Below are positions 8,425 to 16,934 of a DNA stretch of 51,482 nucleotides, one piece after another. Every line of letters begins with the position of its first letter. The stretch's first letter is position 1. Source of the DNA: Patescibacteria group bacterium (GTDB lineage Bacteria > Patescibacteriota > Minisyncoccia > Portnoybacterales > UBA2143); the NCBI GenBank assembly GCA_018819085.1, contig JAHJQT010000059.1:1-51482 (forward strand), in the 5' to 3' direction. The notes under the pieces were generated by a model that did not search any database, was not told the origin of the DNA, and was given only the letters and a program-made list of their open reading frames with translations. Position numbers and translations under genes: made by a program.

Positions 8425-9413
8425 TTATTCGGCTTTACTAATACTGGCACGTATTGATTGTCTTTTTTTATCTTAATAATTCTTTTTTTATCTTTATATA
8501 TTTCAAAATAGCTAGATGTCATTATTAACTTATTTCCTTTTTCAATATTTTTATAAATATTATTTAAATTATTTAAAAATTTAGAATCATTGCTTTGATA
8601 AAATTCTCCAGAACTAATTTCTGAAACAGCTTTATTATATTTAATTTCAGAATTTTTAAAATCTCCATAAAAATCTCCATATAGTAGTATTTTATCAGCG
8701 CAAGTCCAATAAAGAGTAGCTGGTTCTTTAAGAATTAGCTTATTTCGTCTTACTCTTCCAGAATCTACTTCGTTAAATATATCAAATATTTTATCTACAT
8801 ATGAAATGGATTTTTTACAATCCAAATTACAAGGATAGTATGAAAGCAATGGATAAGAAAAAACATTCAATTGCCAAGCAAAATTTTTAGATCTTTTTAA
8901 AGATTCTACTGCAGGATTAGCAAATCCGAAATTATTCGGATCACGTTTTTTATCTCCTTTACTATTTTTACAAAGATAATCACCAAAATCTAAACAACAT
9001 TTAGGATAGCCCATGACTTCACCAAATTTTCTACTATCTTTACTATCAAGTGTTTTTTTATAATACAATTCAACTCCTTCTAACGCTATATTGATATCTT
9101 TTGATACACCTACAGATAATTTCCCCTTTCTTTTATCATTCATATCTACCATTTCAAAAATACCTCTTGGGCTATTTACTATAAATTTATACTTAGAAAC
9201 AGCAAGCTTAAACCCGAGTTTTTTGCATAATTCATTAACTCTGTTTAATTTTTTTATATAAGAATGATCAAAATTATCAAAATTTAACAAATCAGCCAAA
9301 GCAGGCTTAATGTCATACAATACAGCCATTAATTCAATACAAGACAATTCGATAAGTTCTGACATTTCTTGAATCATCTGATAACTCTTTTTAGCTTTTT
9401 CTTTATTAATCAT
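8421..9413 (-). CDS. G-Y-P-x-C-C protein (DUF483-like)
   Basis: 330 residues with no signal peptide or membrane segment. A central core has G-Y-P-K-C-C at 135-140 and Y-P-C-N-L-D-C-K-K-S-I at 193-203; the conserved cysteines look like a metal or redox site. The pattern resembles the DUF483 family known mainly from archaea, recalled from memory and not checked. The gene is tightly coupled (ATGA) to the radical SAM gene downstream, and a frameshifted relative sits at 11863-12555, so this family is part of the system rather than a passenger. Function unknown; a carrier or substrate-binding partner for the radical SAM enzymes is one guess. Confidence 0.65.
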   Translation of the reverse strand: MINKEKAKKSYQMIQEMSELIELSCIELMAVLYDIKPALADLLNFDNFDHSYIKKLNRVNELCKKLGFKLAVSKYKFIVNSPRGIFEMVDMNDKRKGKLSVGVSKDINIALEGVELYYKKTLDSKDSRKFGEVMGYPKCCLDFGDYLCKNSKGDKKRDPNNFGFANPAVESLKRSKNFAWQLNVFSYPLLSYYPCNLDCKKSISYVDKIFDIFNEVDSGRVRRNKLILKEPATLYWTCADKILLYGDFYGDFKNSEIKYNKAVSEISSGEFYQSNDSKFLNNLNNIYKNIEKGNKLIMTSSYFEIYKDKKRIIKIKKDNQYVPVLVKPNK

Positions 9414-9424
9414 TCTTTAAAAAA

Positions 9425-9760
9425 TTATGAATTAACTACAATCTTTCTCACTATATAAACAATATTTTTCTCTTTCTCTTTACCAACAACCAAAGATACA
9501 CAATCTTCATCTTTAACATCATTACGTTTAATCTCTTTTTGAGAAATTATCTTACCAGATTTAGATAAATTCATCTCTATAAAAGATGTTTCAGGAACAA
9601 AGAAAATCTTAATTTGCTTTTTTTCTAACTTAGGCATCAAATTAATAAAATCTTTTTCTTTTTTGACTATTATTCCATCTAATATTTTATCTAATATTAT
9701 TTTTTTATCAGCATTTTCCTGCTTATTTTTATTTTCTTTTTTCCCAGTATTTTTTTTCAT
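9425..9760 (-). CDS. Small unknown protein, Lys-rich N-terminus
   Basis: 111 residues: a Lys/Asn-rich, probably disordered first 20 residues, then a predicted alpha/beta domain with one Cys near residue 87. No family recognised. It starts with ATG at 9760 and ends 11 bases before the DUF483-like gene, with a 64-base gap to the radical SAM gene upstream. Size and position would fit a peptide-binding accessory or a modification substrate, but there is no leader/core pattern, so this is only a possibility. Confidence 0.55.
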   Translation of the reverse strand: MKKNTGKKENKNKQENADKKIILDKILDGIIVKKEKDFINLMPKLEKKQIKIFFVPETSFIEMNLSKSGKIISQKEIKRNDVKDEDCVSLVVGKEKEKNIVYIVRKIVVNS

Positions 9761-9824
9761 AATAATGTTGAAAGCTAAAAAATCTATAATTATTAAAATA
9801 AAATTTTAATAAAATATAAAAATT

Positions 9825-10694
9825 TTAAAGCTTAAATTCTTTTTTGCCGTATAAATTTATATAAAAACCAGAAACACCAGCGCATTGATTTTTATAATCG
9901 CACTTTTCGCAAATTTTTAATCTAATCTTTTCAGGATTCTCTTCTAAACAAGGAAAAGCCATGTCTCTATATTTTTTAGGAAAAGCGCAAGCAGGATACT
10001 CAACAAACAAAAATTTTATTTCTGGACTATGTTTAGTATAACATTTAATTAATAATGGCGTCACTTCGCTCATTTTGGCTATAATTTTCTTTGAATCAAT
10101 AATCATTTTATTTAAAGGCATAATATGTCCAATATTCATTTCTTTTATCCCAATATTTGCGTAAAAATCTACCATTTCTTGAAGATAGTTAAAATTCATA
10201 TTAGTAATCATAATATTAAGAACTAAACTAAAATATTTATCTCTTAAAGCAATTATATTTTTAAGTCCCTTAAGTGTTTGTTTAAAGCTTCCAGGAACTA
10301 AAGTATGAGAATCATGAATTTTAGCATTATGTCCTGCTACTGTAACAACTATTTGATTCAGGCCGGCATCTAATAAGCTTTTTGTAAAATTTTTGTAAGA
10401 AAACATTCGTCCATTAGTAGTTATACTAACATGTTTAAAATTTTTACTTTTAGCATAAGAAATAATATCTAAAATATCCTTTCTTAATGTTGGCTCTTGC
10501 CCCATTATGTTTATAAAATCAAAATAACTTCTAATTATATCTATTTCATCTTTTATTGTTTTTAAGCTTTTAACTGGAAAATCATAATTTAATTCAAAAC
10601 AAAAAATGCATCTATTATTGCAATGATCTCCAGCGTAAAGTAAAGGGCTTTTCCCTACTGTGTAATGTTCTGTTTTCTTATAATTATTTTTCAT
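9825..10694 (-). CDS. Radical SAM protein with altered GGE motif
   Basis: 289 residues. Cluster cysteines C25, C29 and C32 (C-N-N-R-C-I-F-C). The SAM amino-group motif reads M-G-Q-E-P instead of G-G-E-P, the only paralogue here with Gln at the second Gly. The barrel has V-A-G-H-N-A-K-I-H-D, and the C-terminus has Y-P-A-C and CxxC-x5-C ending Y-G-K-K-E-F-K. The start ATG overlaps the stop of the upstream paralogue (ATGA). Probably active, since the cysteines and Glu remain, but SAM binding may differ. Confidence 0.85.
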   Translation of the reverse strand: MKNNYKKTEHYTVGKSPLLYAGDHCNNRCIFCFELNYDFPVKSLKTIKDEIDIIRSYFDFINIMGQEPTLRKDILDIISYAKSKNFKHVSITTNGRMFSYKNFTKSLLDAGLNQIVVTVAGHNAKIHDSHTLVPGSFKQTLKGLKNIIALRDKYFSLVLNIMITNMNFNYLQEMVDFYANIGIKEMNIGHIMPLNKMIIDSKKIIAKMSEVTPLLIKCYTKHSPEIKFLFVEYPACAFPKKYRDMAFPCLEENPEKIRLKICEKCDYKNQCAGVSGFYINLYGKKEFKL

Positions 10695-11659
10695 GTTTCT
10701 AATCCTATATTTATTCTACTTAATTCTTTTATCTCTTTAATTCCATATTTTTTAAAATATTGTTTGGTTATTCCTTGGCATTTATTAAAATATAAACATT
10801 TTTTGCAAAAATCTGTTTTTATTCTGTATTTGTCTTGATATATTATTTTGGAATCCTTACTAATTTTATCAACTCTATGAGAAAAACCATATCCAACTTG
10901 TTTCATAGAATGCCTATATCTTGTTTCTGGAGTAAAAAAAAGAATATGTTCGTTATTAAAAAACTTATTTTCAAAAAGACAAAGCGGAAAATCATAAATA
11001 GTAATATTTATTTTATTTGTTAAATTATAAATTTTATTGATATAAGGAGAAATTTTTTTATAATTTACCATTAATATATCATAATTTTCAGCTCCTTTTC
11101 CATCAGGAATTAAATCAAATATATTCCAACGGCTAGAGCCTAATTTATGCACAAACGATCCAATTTCATAAAGATATTTATAATTAATTTTACTTACCAC
11201 TGTACTGGTTAATAAATTTAATCCTTTTATTTTTTTAATATTTTTTATTCCAGCTATACATTGTTCAAATGATCCTGGCGATCTTGTTGCTCCTTCATGT
11301 AGTTTCTTATTATGCCCATATATTGAAACAGTAATATCTTTTAATCCGGCTTTAACTGCTTTTTTACTAAATTCTGGATAAGAAAACATCCTACCATTGG
11401 TAGTGATTCTAATTTTTTTAAAACCTAATTGATTAGCATAACTAATTAGTTTAAAAAAATCTGATCTTATAGTGACTTCACCGCCAAGAAATTCTATTGT
11501 ATTGTATTTCTTTTGATTATGCGCAGTTTTAATGTCTTCCAATATTTCTGAAGTAGATCTATCTTGCGCCCTGTCATTAATATTAGAACAAAAAATGCAA
11601 TTATTATTGCAAGAAAAACCAGTTAATATTAAAAATGCAATTTCTTCATTTTTATTCAT
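10691..11659 (-). CDS. Radical SAM protein
   Basis: 322 residues. Cysteines C17, C21 and C24 (C-N-N-N-C-I-F-C), L-G-G-E-V-T, S-I-Y-G-H-N-K-K-L-H-E, then F-P-L-C and CxxC-x5-C with a longer insert between them than in its neighbours. C-terminal Y-G-I-K-E-I-K replaces the usual E-F-K-P. It is a full-length member of the duplicated family and is coupled to the downstream gene by ATGA. The region just upstream (11660-12555) holds a broken gene. Substrate unknown. Confidence 0.85.
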   Translation of the reverse strand: MNKNEEIAFLILTGFSCNNNCIFCSNINDRAQDRSTSEILEDIKTAHNQKKYNTIEFLGGEVTIRSDFFKLISYANQLGFKKIRITTNGRMFSYPEFSKKAVKAGLKDITVSIYGHNKKLHEGATRSPGSFEQCIAGIKNIKKIKGLNLLTSTVVSKINYKYLYEIGSFVHKLGSSRWNIFDLIPDGKGAENYDILMVNYKKISPYINKIYNLTNKINITIYDFPLCLFENKFFNNEHILFFTPETRYRHSMKQVGYGFSHRVDKISKDSKIIYQDKYRIKTDFCKKCLYFNKCQGITKQYFKKYGIKEIKELSRINIGLET

Positions 11660-11706
11660 AATAATTTATTGATTTACTAGTTTAAATTCATCCTAAATAG
11701 ATTTTA

Positions 11707-11844
11707 TTAATTCAAAAGAATATTCTTCATCTGGGGCAAAAATTCAAACAAATCAAAATAGCCATAAGCATAGCCACGATCATTTTCTAACTTTTTCAAA
11801 AATTCTTTAAATACAATAAAAGATTTTTTTGCATTAACATCCAT
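11707..11844 (-). CDS. Possible small ORF, 45 codons
   Basis: An ATG at 11844 opens a 45-codon frame ending at TAA 11707; the protein is rich in aromatic residues (G-Y-A-Y-G-Y-F-D-L-F-E-F-L). A one-base shift at the C4 run near 11735 would instead extend it by a few acidic residues. It lies in a degraded stretch next to the broken DUF483-like gene, so it may be a remnant. It is also the right size for a small substrate peptide. I cannot decide. Confidence 0.25.
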   Translation of the reverse strand: MDVNAKKSFIVFKEFLKKLENDRGYAYGYFDLFEFLPQMKNILLN

Positions 11845-11862
11845 ATTTTTTCATTTATTTAA

Positions 11863-12555
11863 TTATTTAAAATAAATAATATTATCTTTTTTATTAAATT
11901 TACTATATTCTTCTAATTTAATAATCTTGTTTTTACAAACCTTAAACTTACATTTTAGATATTCCTGGTATTCTAAAAAATAATTCCTATTATATTCTTT
12001 TAGAATCATTAAATTCTCCTTACCAGCACTTATTGATTTCTTGCAATTAAAAGAATGTGGCAGATGAAATAAGGGATTATTATTTTGACAAATATTAACA
12101 GCTTTATTAAATGAATTCCCGCTAGAATTAGCTAAAATTTTCAAATTTATTAAATCTTGACTCGGCTCAATAAAACCTATCTGCTTTTTTTATTTTCGGC
12201 AAACCAATCAATTAAAAAATCCACAAACCAATCAATACAACAATCAGGATAACCATATATTCTACCTGCTTCTCTATTTGTTTTAATAAGTGCTTCGTCA
12301 TTATGATTCTCACTTCGATATAATTCAATTAATCTATTTATTTTTTTCTTGTTTTTTTTTATTTTTTGAAAAATAAATATGAGCTTTTACTTCTTTACTT
12401 CTCACATCATCTGACTCATTAACTATTTTATAATATAAAGAAAAACTTTTTATTTTTTTGACAAAAAAATCTATTTTCTTTTGAGAAAAACACTCTATCC
12501 TGCCAACAGGTCTAATATCTTTCTTAATAGATAATATATTAATTATTAATTTCAT
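11863..12555 (-). pseudogene. Frameshifted G-Y-P-x-C-C (DUF483-like) gene
   Basis: Three pieces on the minus strand join into one homologue of the protein at 8421-9413. The first runs from ATG 12555 (stop 12334). The second, in another frame, contains G-Y-P-D-C-C-I-D-W at about 12240. The third, back in the first frame, has H-S-F-N-C-K-K-S-I and ends at 11863. The shifts fall in homopolymers: a +1 near an A9/A7 stretch (12345-12362) and a -1 in an A7 run (12185-12191), so they cancel. Options are a real pseudogene, homopolymer errors in assembly, or slippage expression. The N-terminal part is shorter than in the intact copy. Confidence 0.65.
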
Positions 12556-12563
12556 TTTTTATA

Positions 12564-13460
12564 TTATTTTTTAATCGGTTTAAATTCATCCCAGCCATAA
12601 ATTTCCGGATATTCTCTCCAAGGACCTTCGCAAATTTTGAAATATTTACATTTTGGACAGTTAGGACCTTTTAATTTACCTTTATCTTTACGATACTGAT
12701 GATAATCATTAATCACGAAGCCAGCATCATAAACAATTGAAGGCGGGATAATTCTTTCAGCAATACAATCTTCATATCCCTGCATTAAACAATAAGGAAT
12801 TGCTTCTGTCATTACTCTTTTTTTTGCTTTTATTCCTATATCTAATCCTTTCTTAATATATTTCATTATTTCACTTTTTTTTGGAATAATCCAATCTTTA
12901 TTTTTAGCAGCTGTACCACTAGCATGAATAAAAGCAAATTGAAATTGATTAACATTCAAAGCTACTAATAATTGAGCTATTTTAGGTAAAAATTTAGCAT
13001 TGGTTGAGGTAATAACTGTATTAGTTAAAACATATTGATTTAATTTTTTTAAATTTTTAATTCCTTGAATAGTTTGTTTAAAACTTCCTTCGGCACAAGT
13101 CAAAAAATCATGAATTTTAGCATTATGACCGTGAAGAGCTGGAGAAAATTGAGTGACTCCAGCTTTAATTGTTTTAATACAAAAATCATTATATGCAAAT
13201 AAACGACCGTTTGTTTGAATCTGAATTTCTTTAAATCCTGTCTTTTTAGCATATTTTATCAAATCAAAAAAATCAGGATGAAGACATGGTTCTCCTCCTG
13301 TAAAAACAACTTCTTTTTTTCCTTGTTTAAAGGAATCTTCTAAAGATTTATAAATTTCTTTTTTAGATTTGGCAACACAAAAATTTCTTTTGTCACCTTG
13401 AACACAAAAAAGACAATGATTATTACATCCAAATCCAATTTTTATATCAGCTCTTTGCAT
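12564..13460 (-). CDS. Radical SAM protein, G-H-N-A-K-I-H-D subgroup
   Basis: 298 residues. Cysteines C12, C16 and C19 (C-N-N-H-C-L-F-C), T-G-G-E-P-C-L-H-P, L-H-G-H-N-A-K-I-H-D-F-L-T, then I-P-Y-C and CxxC-x5-C-x-G, ending Y-G-W-D-E-F-K-P. It overlaps the 3' end of the 454-residue fused radical SAM gene by 14 bases, so the two are translated together. An extra Cys after G-G-E-P is unusual among the copies. Substrate unknown. Confidence 0.87.
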   Translation of the reverse strand: MQRADIKIGFGCNNHCLFCVQGDKRNFCVAKSKKEIYKSLEDSFKQGKKEVVFTGGEPCLHPDFFDLIKYAKKTGFKEIQIQTNGRLFAYNDFCIKTIKAGVTQFSPALHGHNAKIHDFLTCAEGSFKQTIQGIKNLKKLNQYVLTNTVITSTNAKFLPKIAQLLVALNVNQFQFAFIHASGTAAKNKDWIIPKKSEIMKYIKKGLDIGIKAKKRVMTEAIPYCLMQGYEDCIAERIIPPSIVYDAGFVINDYHQYRKDKGKLKGPNCPKCKYFKICEGPWREYPEIYGWDEFKPIKK

Positions 13461-14811
13461 AATTTTTAATATTAGCTAATGGATCTAATTTATTATAATC
13501 TCCAAAAGCCATTTTGGCTATTTGACGACTTCCTCCTCGACATTTATAAATAAAATTACAATTCTTACATTCTTTAGGTAAATATTCTAAATTTCTCATT
13601 TTTTTCATAAAAGAATTTTGCCAAGCATTCAAAATATTAAGAGGATCTCCAATATTCTCATCCATAAAATAATGCGGTTTAACAAAATTTCTTGGATCAA
13701 TAGCTAATCTTGTATGTCCATCATCAAACAAAGCTCCTTTACTAACACTATTAATTTTATTTAAATTTTTAATAGAGCAAAATGGCAAAGCATTAGCAAT
13801 AAAAACTGGTTTATTTATCTTTTTCCTTAAATTAATTATTTTATCTACTAATATTTTTATAAGTTTTGAATTTAAATTATCTTTTTTTGAAACTAAAATT
13901 GGACGATATAATTCCCATTCATCTATAGGTAAATTAAAAACAAATTTAGCTAATTTATCAAAATTTAAAATATTATCTTTAGTTGCTACCGTACCAATTC
14001 TAATTTTAGGAATTCCAATATCTTTTAATAAATTAATAGCTTCAACTTTTTTCTTTAAAGAAAAATTATAACCAGTTATTTTTGCTTCTTTCTTCTCACT
14101 ATTACTTTCAATGGGAATTAATATGTTATCAACTATATCTTTAAATTTATCGATATTTTTAGAATTAATTAAAGAACAATTAGTGTTTAATCTTGTCTCT
14201 AACCCTTTATCTTTAGCATATTTTATTAATTCAAAAATATCTTTTCTTAAAAGAGGCTCTCCACCAGTAAATCTTATTATTTTTATATTTGCTTTAACAA
14301 TATTATCAATAATTTTCTTAACATAATTAGTACTAAATCTTTTTATATCCCGATTTTCTTTAGAAAAAGAAATATTATTAAAACAGAACTTACATTTAAA
14401 ATTGCATTTTGGTTCAACCTCAATCATAACCTCCCATGGCACATCAGGCAAACAGCAAACTTCTTTAGAATCATATTTATTAAAATATCCTTTAGGAAAT
14501 CCAGAGCACTTATTAGACCAAAAACATTTTTTACAAACTTTATCTTTCTCGCCTTTATATTTATTATCAATAAATATATGATCAATTGATTCTGAATTCA
14601 AAACACAAAAAGGGAAATTTTTTAACCAAACCTGAAAAAAAATCTCCTGATCTAATAAATTATACACAAAGAACATTATCTCCGAAAAACGTGGTAGATT
14701 ATCTATATTCTCAGTTAATTCTATTTCAATTTTTTCTGTTTTATTTTTTTTTAAAACATCAATAAGCCCTGGAAGTGAATTATAATTAAATTTGTCTATT
14801 TTAAATTTCAT
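13447..14811 (-). CDS. Fused radical SAM/SPASM protein with orphan N-terminal Fe-S domain
   Basis: 454 residues. Residues 1-120 are not a radical SAM barrel but match the C-terminal end of the neighbouring short enzymes: F-P-F-C (C69) and CxxC-x5-C-x-G (C93, C96, C102). A complete radical SAM domain follows, with C136, C140 and C143, T-G-G-E-P-L-L-R and L-N-T-N-C-S. The C-terminal SPASM region has F-C near a G-H-x-R-x-A-I-D-P segment and CxxC-x5-C-R-G-G-S-R. So the protein looks like the tail of one enzyme fused to a whole second one. Close paralogues lie at 14818 and 25751. Substrate unknown. Confidence 0.85.
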   Translation of the reverse strand: MKFKIDKFNYNSLPGLIDVLKKNKTEKIEIELTENIDNLPRFSEIMFFVYNLLDQEIFFQVWLKNFPFCVLNSESIDHIFIDNKYKGEKDKVCKKCFWSNKCSGFPKGYFNKYDSKEVCCLPDVPWEVMIEVEPKCNFKCKFCFNNISFSKENRDIKRFSTNYVKKIIDNIVKANIKIIRFTGGEPLLRKDIFELIKYAKDKGLETRLNTNCSLINSKNIDKFKDIVDNILIPIESNSEKKEAKITGYNFSLKKKVEAINLLKDIGIPKIRIGTVATKDNILNFDKLAKFVFNLPIDEWELYRPILVSKKDNLNSKLIKILVDKIINLRKKINKPVFIANALPFCSIKNLNKINSVSKGALFDDGHTRLAIDPRNFVKPHYFMDENIGDPLNILNAWQNSFMKKMRNLEYLPKECKNCNFIYKCRGGSRQIAKMAFGDYNKLDPLANIKNYAKS

Positions 14812-14817
14812 AAAAAA

Positions 14818-16170
14818 CTAATCTGACATTAAAGGATCTTTGGCGTTGAAACTGTTAAAAATAAATTTAGCTGAAAAACGACTTCCACCTCGACATTTTT
14901 TAATATACTTACAACCTTTACATTTATTAGGTATATATTTCAAATTTCTCATTCTTTTCATAAAAGGATGATTCCAACAAGCATTAATGTCTAATGGATC
15001 ACCTATATTTTTATTAATATAATAATCTGGCTTTGCAAAACCACGAGGATCAATAGCGTATCTTATATGTCCATCAACTGAAAGAGCGCCATTTGAAACT
15101 TTATTAACTTTTTCAGGGCTATAAGCACAAAAAGGAACAGCATTAACAATATTAAAAACACGACCAGTTGATTCTTGAAACTTAATTAATTTATTAACTA
15201 AATTTTTTAAATCTTTTCTATCCATTGGAAATTTATTTTCTTTCGTAGGAATTGGCCTATATAATTCCCAGTCATCTAAGTCTAATTTCTTAATAACTAA
15301 ATTAAAAATCTTTTCTAGATCATTAATACTTTCTTTAGTAGCTACTGTTCCTGCTCTAATTGTCATTTTACCATAATCCTTAAGAAGATTAATCGCTTTT
15401 ATTTTCTTTTTTAATGAATCTTTATATCCAGTCAAAGAAGATTCTATTTTATTGTTATAGCTTTCGATTGGTAAGAGAATGCTAGAAATATATTCATTTA
15501 ATTTTTTTACTATATTTTTATCACTTATTAATGAACCATTAGTATTTAGACGTATTTTTAATCCATTTGATTTTGCATAATCCATTAATTCCCAAATATC
15601 TTTTCTTAACATTGGCTCGCCACCAGTAAAACGGATTATTTTTACTTTACTTAAAGCAATCGCTTTGATAATTTTTTTAACATAATCTTTACTAAGTCCA
15701 TTAATTTTATCACGACCATCAACAGCAAAAGAATCTTTATTAAAACAAAAAGCACAATTAAAATTACATTTCGTCTCAAGTTCAATCATTATTTCTCTAG
15801 GCAAATCTTCAACTGATTTTATTTGATCCTTATAATATTTAACTTGTGTCTTTAAAATACCACCACAACGTCTTTTATAACGACATTCTTTGCAAATCTT
15901 TAAATGAATTTTATCTTTTGAAAATTCATTTAAAATTAATCTATCTTCTGTTTCATTTATTAAACAATATGGTAGATCCTTGATTTTAATCTGAAAAAAA
16001 ATTTCATAAGTCGTTAATAAATTAACAATTTTGTTAATTTTTTTATAATTAAAACCTTTATCAACAAAAGATAAAAAAAGCTCAATAGATTTTTTATTAT
16101 TAGCTTTTATTTTATTTAAAATCTCAGATAGATTTTTATAATTATTTTCATTTATAATAATTCTTTTCAT
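14818..16170 (-). CDS. Fused radical SAM/SPASM protein, paralogue 2
   Basis: 450 residues with the same plan as its downstream neighbour: an orphan N-terminal auxiliary cluster region (L-P-Y-C with C69, then C93, C96, C102), radical SAM cysteines C135, C139, C142, T-G-G-E-P-M-L-R, and a SPASM end with G-H-I-R-Y-A-I-D-P-R-G-F-A-K-P and CxxC-x5-C-R-G-G-S-R. The gap to the downstream gene is 6 bases and the start overlaps the SDR stop (ATGA). The shared Y-R-P-I segment and the G-D-P-L-x-I-N-A-C-W segment suggest these copies bind related substrates. Confidence 0.85.
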   Translation of the reverse strand: MKRIIINENNYKNLSEILNKIKANNKKSIELFLSFVDKGFNYKKINKIVNLLTTYEIFFQIKIKDLPYCLINETEDRLILNEFSKDKIHLKICKECRYKRRCGGILKTQVKYYKDQIKSVEDLPREIMIELETKCNFNCAFCFNKDSFAVDGRDKINGLSKDYVKKIIKAIALSKVKIIRFTGGEPMLRKDIWELMDYAKSNGLKIRLNTNGSLISDKNIVKKLNEYISSILLPIESYNNKIESSLTGYKDSLKKKIKAINLLKDYGKMTIRAGTVATKESINDLEKIFNLVIKKLDLDDWELYRPIPTKENKFPMDRKDLKNLVNKLIKFQESTGRVFNIVNAVPFCAYSPEKVNKVSNGALSVDGHIRYAIDPRGFAKPDYYINKNIGDPLDINACWNHPFMKRMRNLKYIPNKCKGCKYIKKCRGGSRFSAKFIFNSFNAKDPLMSD

Positions 16171-16916
16171 TTATCGAAAATATTTTTATTTCTAATTCTG
16201 TTAATTGGACGCACAACAACTTCTGTTATGTTGCTATTTTTGCTTTGATTAATAATCATTTGAACTATATGAACGATATCGCTAGTTTTTAATGCATATT
16301 TTTTTAAATCTTCATAATTTCTCATACCTCTATTAATAATTGAATCTGTCAAGACAAGTCCTGGATAAATAGTAGCAACTTTAATATTACCTTTCCTTTC
16401 TTGAATCTCTGCTTGCACACTATCAGAAAGAGCACTAAGGGCGGCTTTTGTACTACAATATAAATTCCTCATAGGAAATAAAGAAGGTGTTTTAGAAACT
16501 ATTGAGCCAATATTTATAATTTGTCCATAATTTGATTTTTCTTCCATTTGTTTGATATATTCTCTCATGCAATAAAATACTCCTCCAATATTAGTTCCAA
16601 TAATTTTATTAAAATCAGTTCTAGTCATTTTTTTAATTTCTTTAAATATTAAAAGACCTGCACTATTTATTAAAACATCAATACTTTTAAATTTATCTAT
16701 AACTTTTTCAAACATTAAAATAACATCTTTTTCCTTAGAAACATCAGCTTTTATAATCATTGCATTTTTACTAAAGTCTTTTAAGGCTTTTTTAAGATTT
16801 TCTTGATTATGGCTGACTAAAATTACTATAAATCCTTTTTTATCTAAATTTAAAGCAATTGCTTTGCCAATACCTCGACTTGCACCAGTAATAATAGCTA
16901 TTTTTTTATTTTTCAT
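16167..16916 (-). CDS. Short-chain dehydrogenase/reductase
   Basis: 249 residues, the classical SDR length. The NAD(P)-binding T-G-A-S-R-G-I-G lies near the N-terminus, with N-S-A-G at about 86-89, a catalytic Ser in N-I-G-S-I and Y-C-S-T-K as the Y-x-x-x-K pair, then P-G-L-V-L-T. All catalytic residues are present, so it should be an active NAD(P)H oxidoreductase. It overlaps the radical SAM gene downstream by ATGA and follows another by 18 bases, so it is embedded in the system and may reduce or oxidise a carbonyl or hydroxyl intermediate. Confidence 0.88.
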   Translation of the reverse strand: MKNKKIAIITGASRGIGKAIALNLDKKGFIVILVSHNQENLKKALKDFSKNAMIIKADVSKEKDVILMFEKVIDKFKSIDVLINSAGLLIFKEIKKMTRTDFNKIIGTNIGGVFYCMREYIKQMEEKSNYGQIINIGSIVSKTPSLFPMRNLYCSTKAALSALSDSVQAEIQERKGNIKVATIYPGLVLTDSIINRGMRNYEDLKKYALKTSDIVHIVQMIINQSKNSNITEVVVRPINRIRNKNIFDK

Positions 16917-16934
16917 ATTAATTTCTTTAATTAC

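Noticed and set aside
11666..11692. D-E-F-K-L-V-N-Q just after an in-frame stop, like the E-F-K-P end of the radical SAM proteins
   Set aside because: Too short, and no Fe-S cysteines upstream; could be chance or a last trace of a lost gene.
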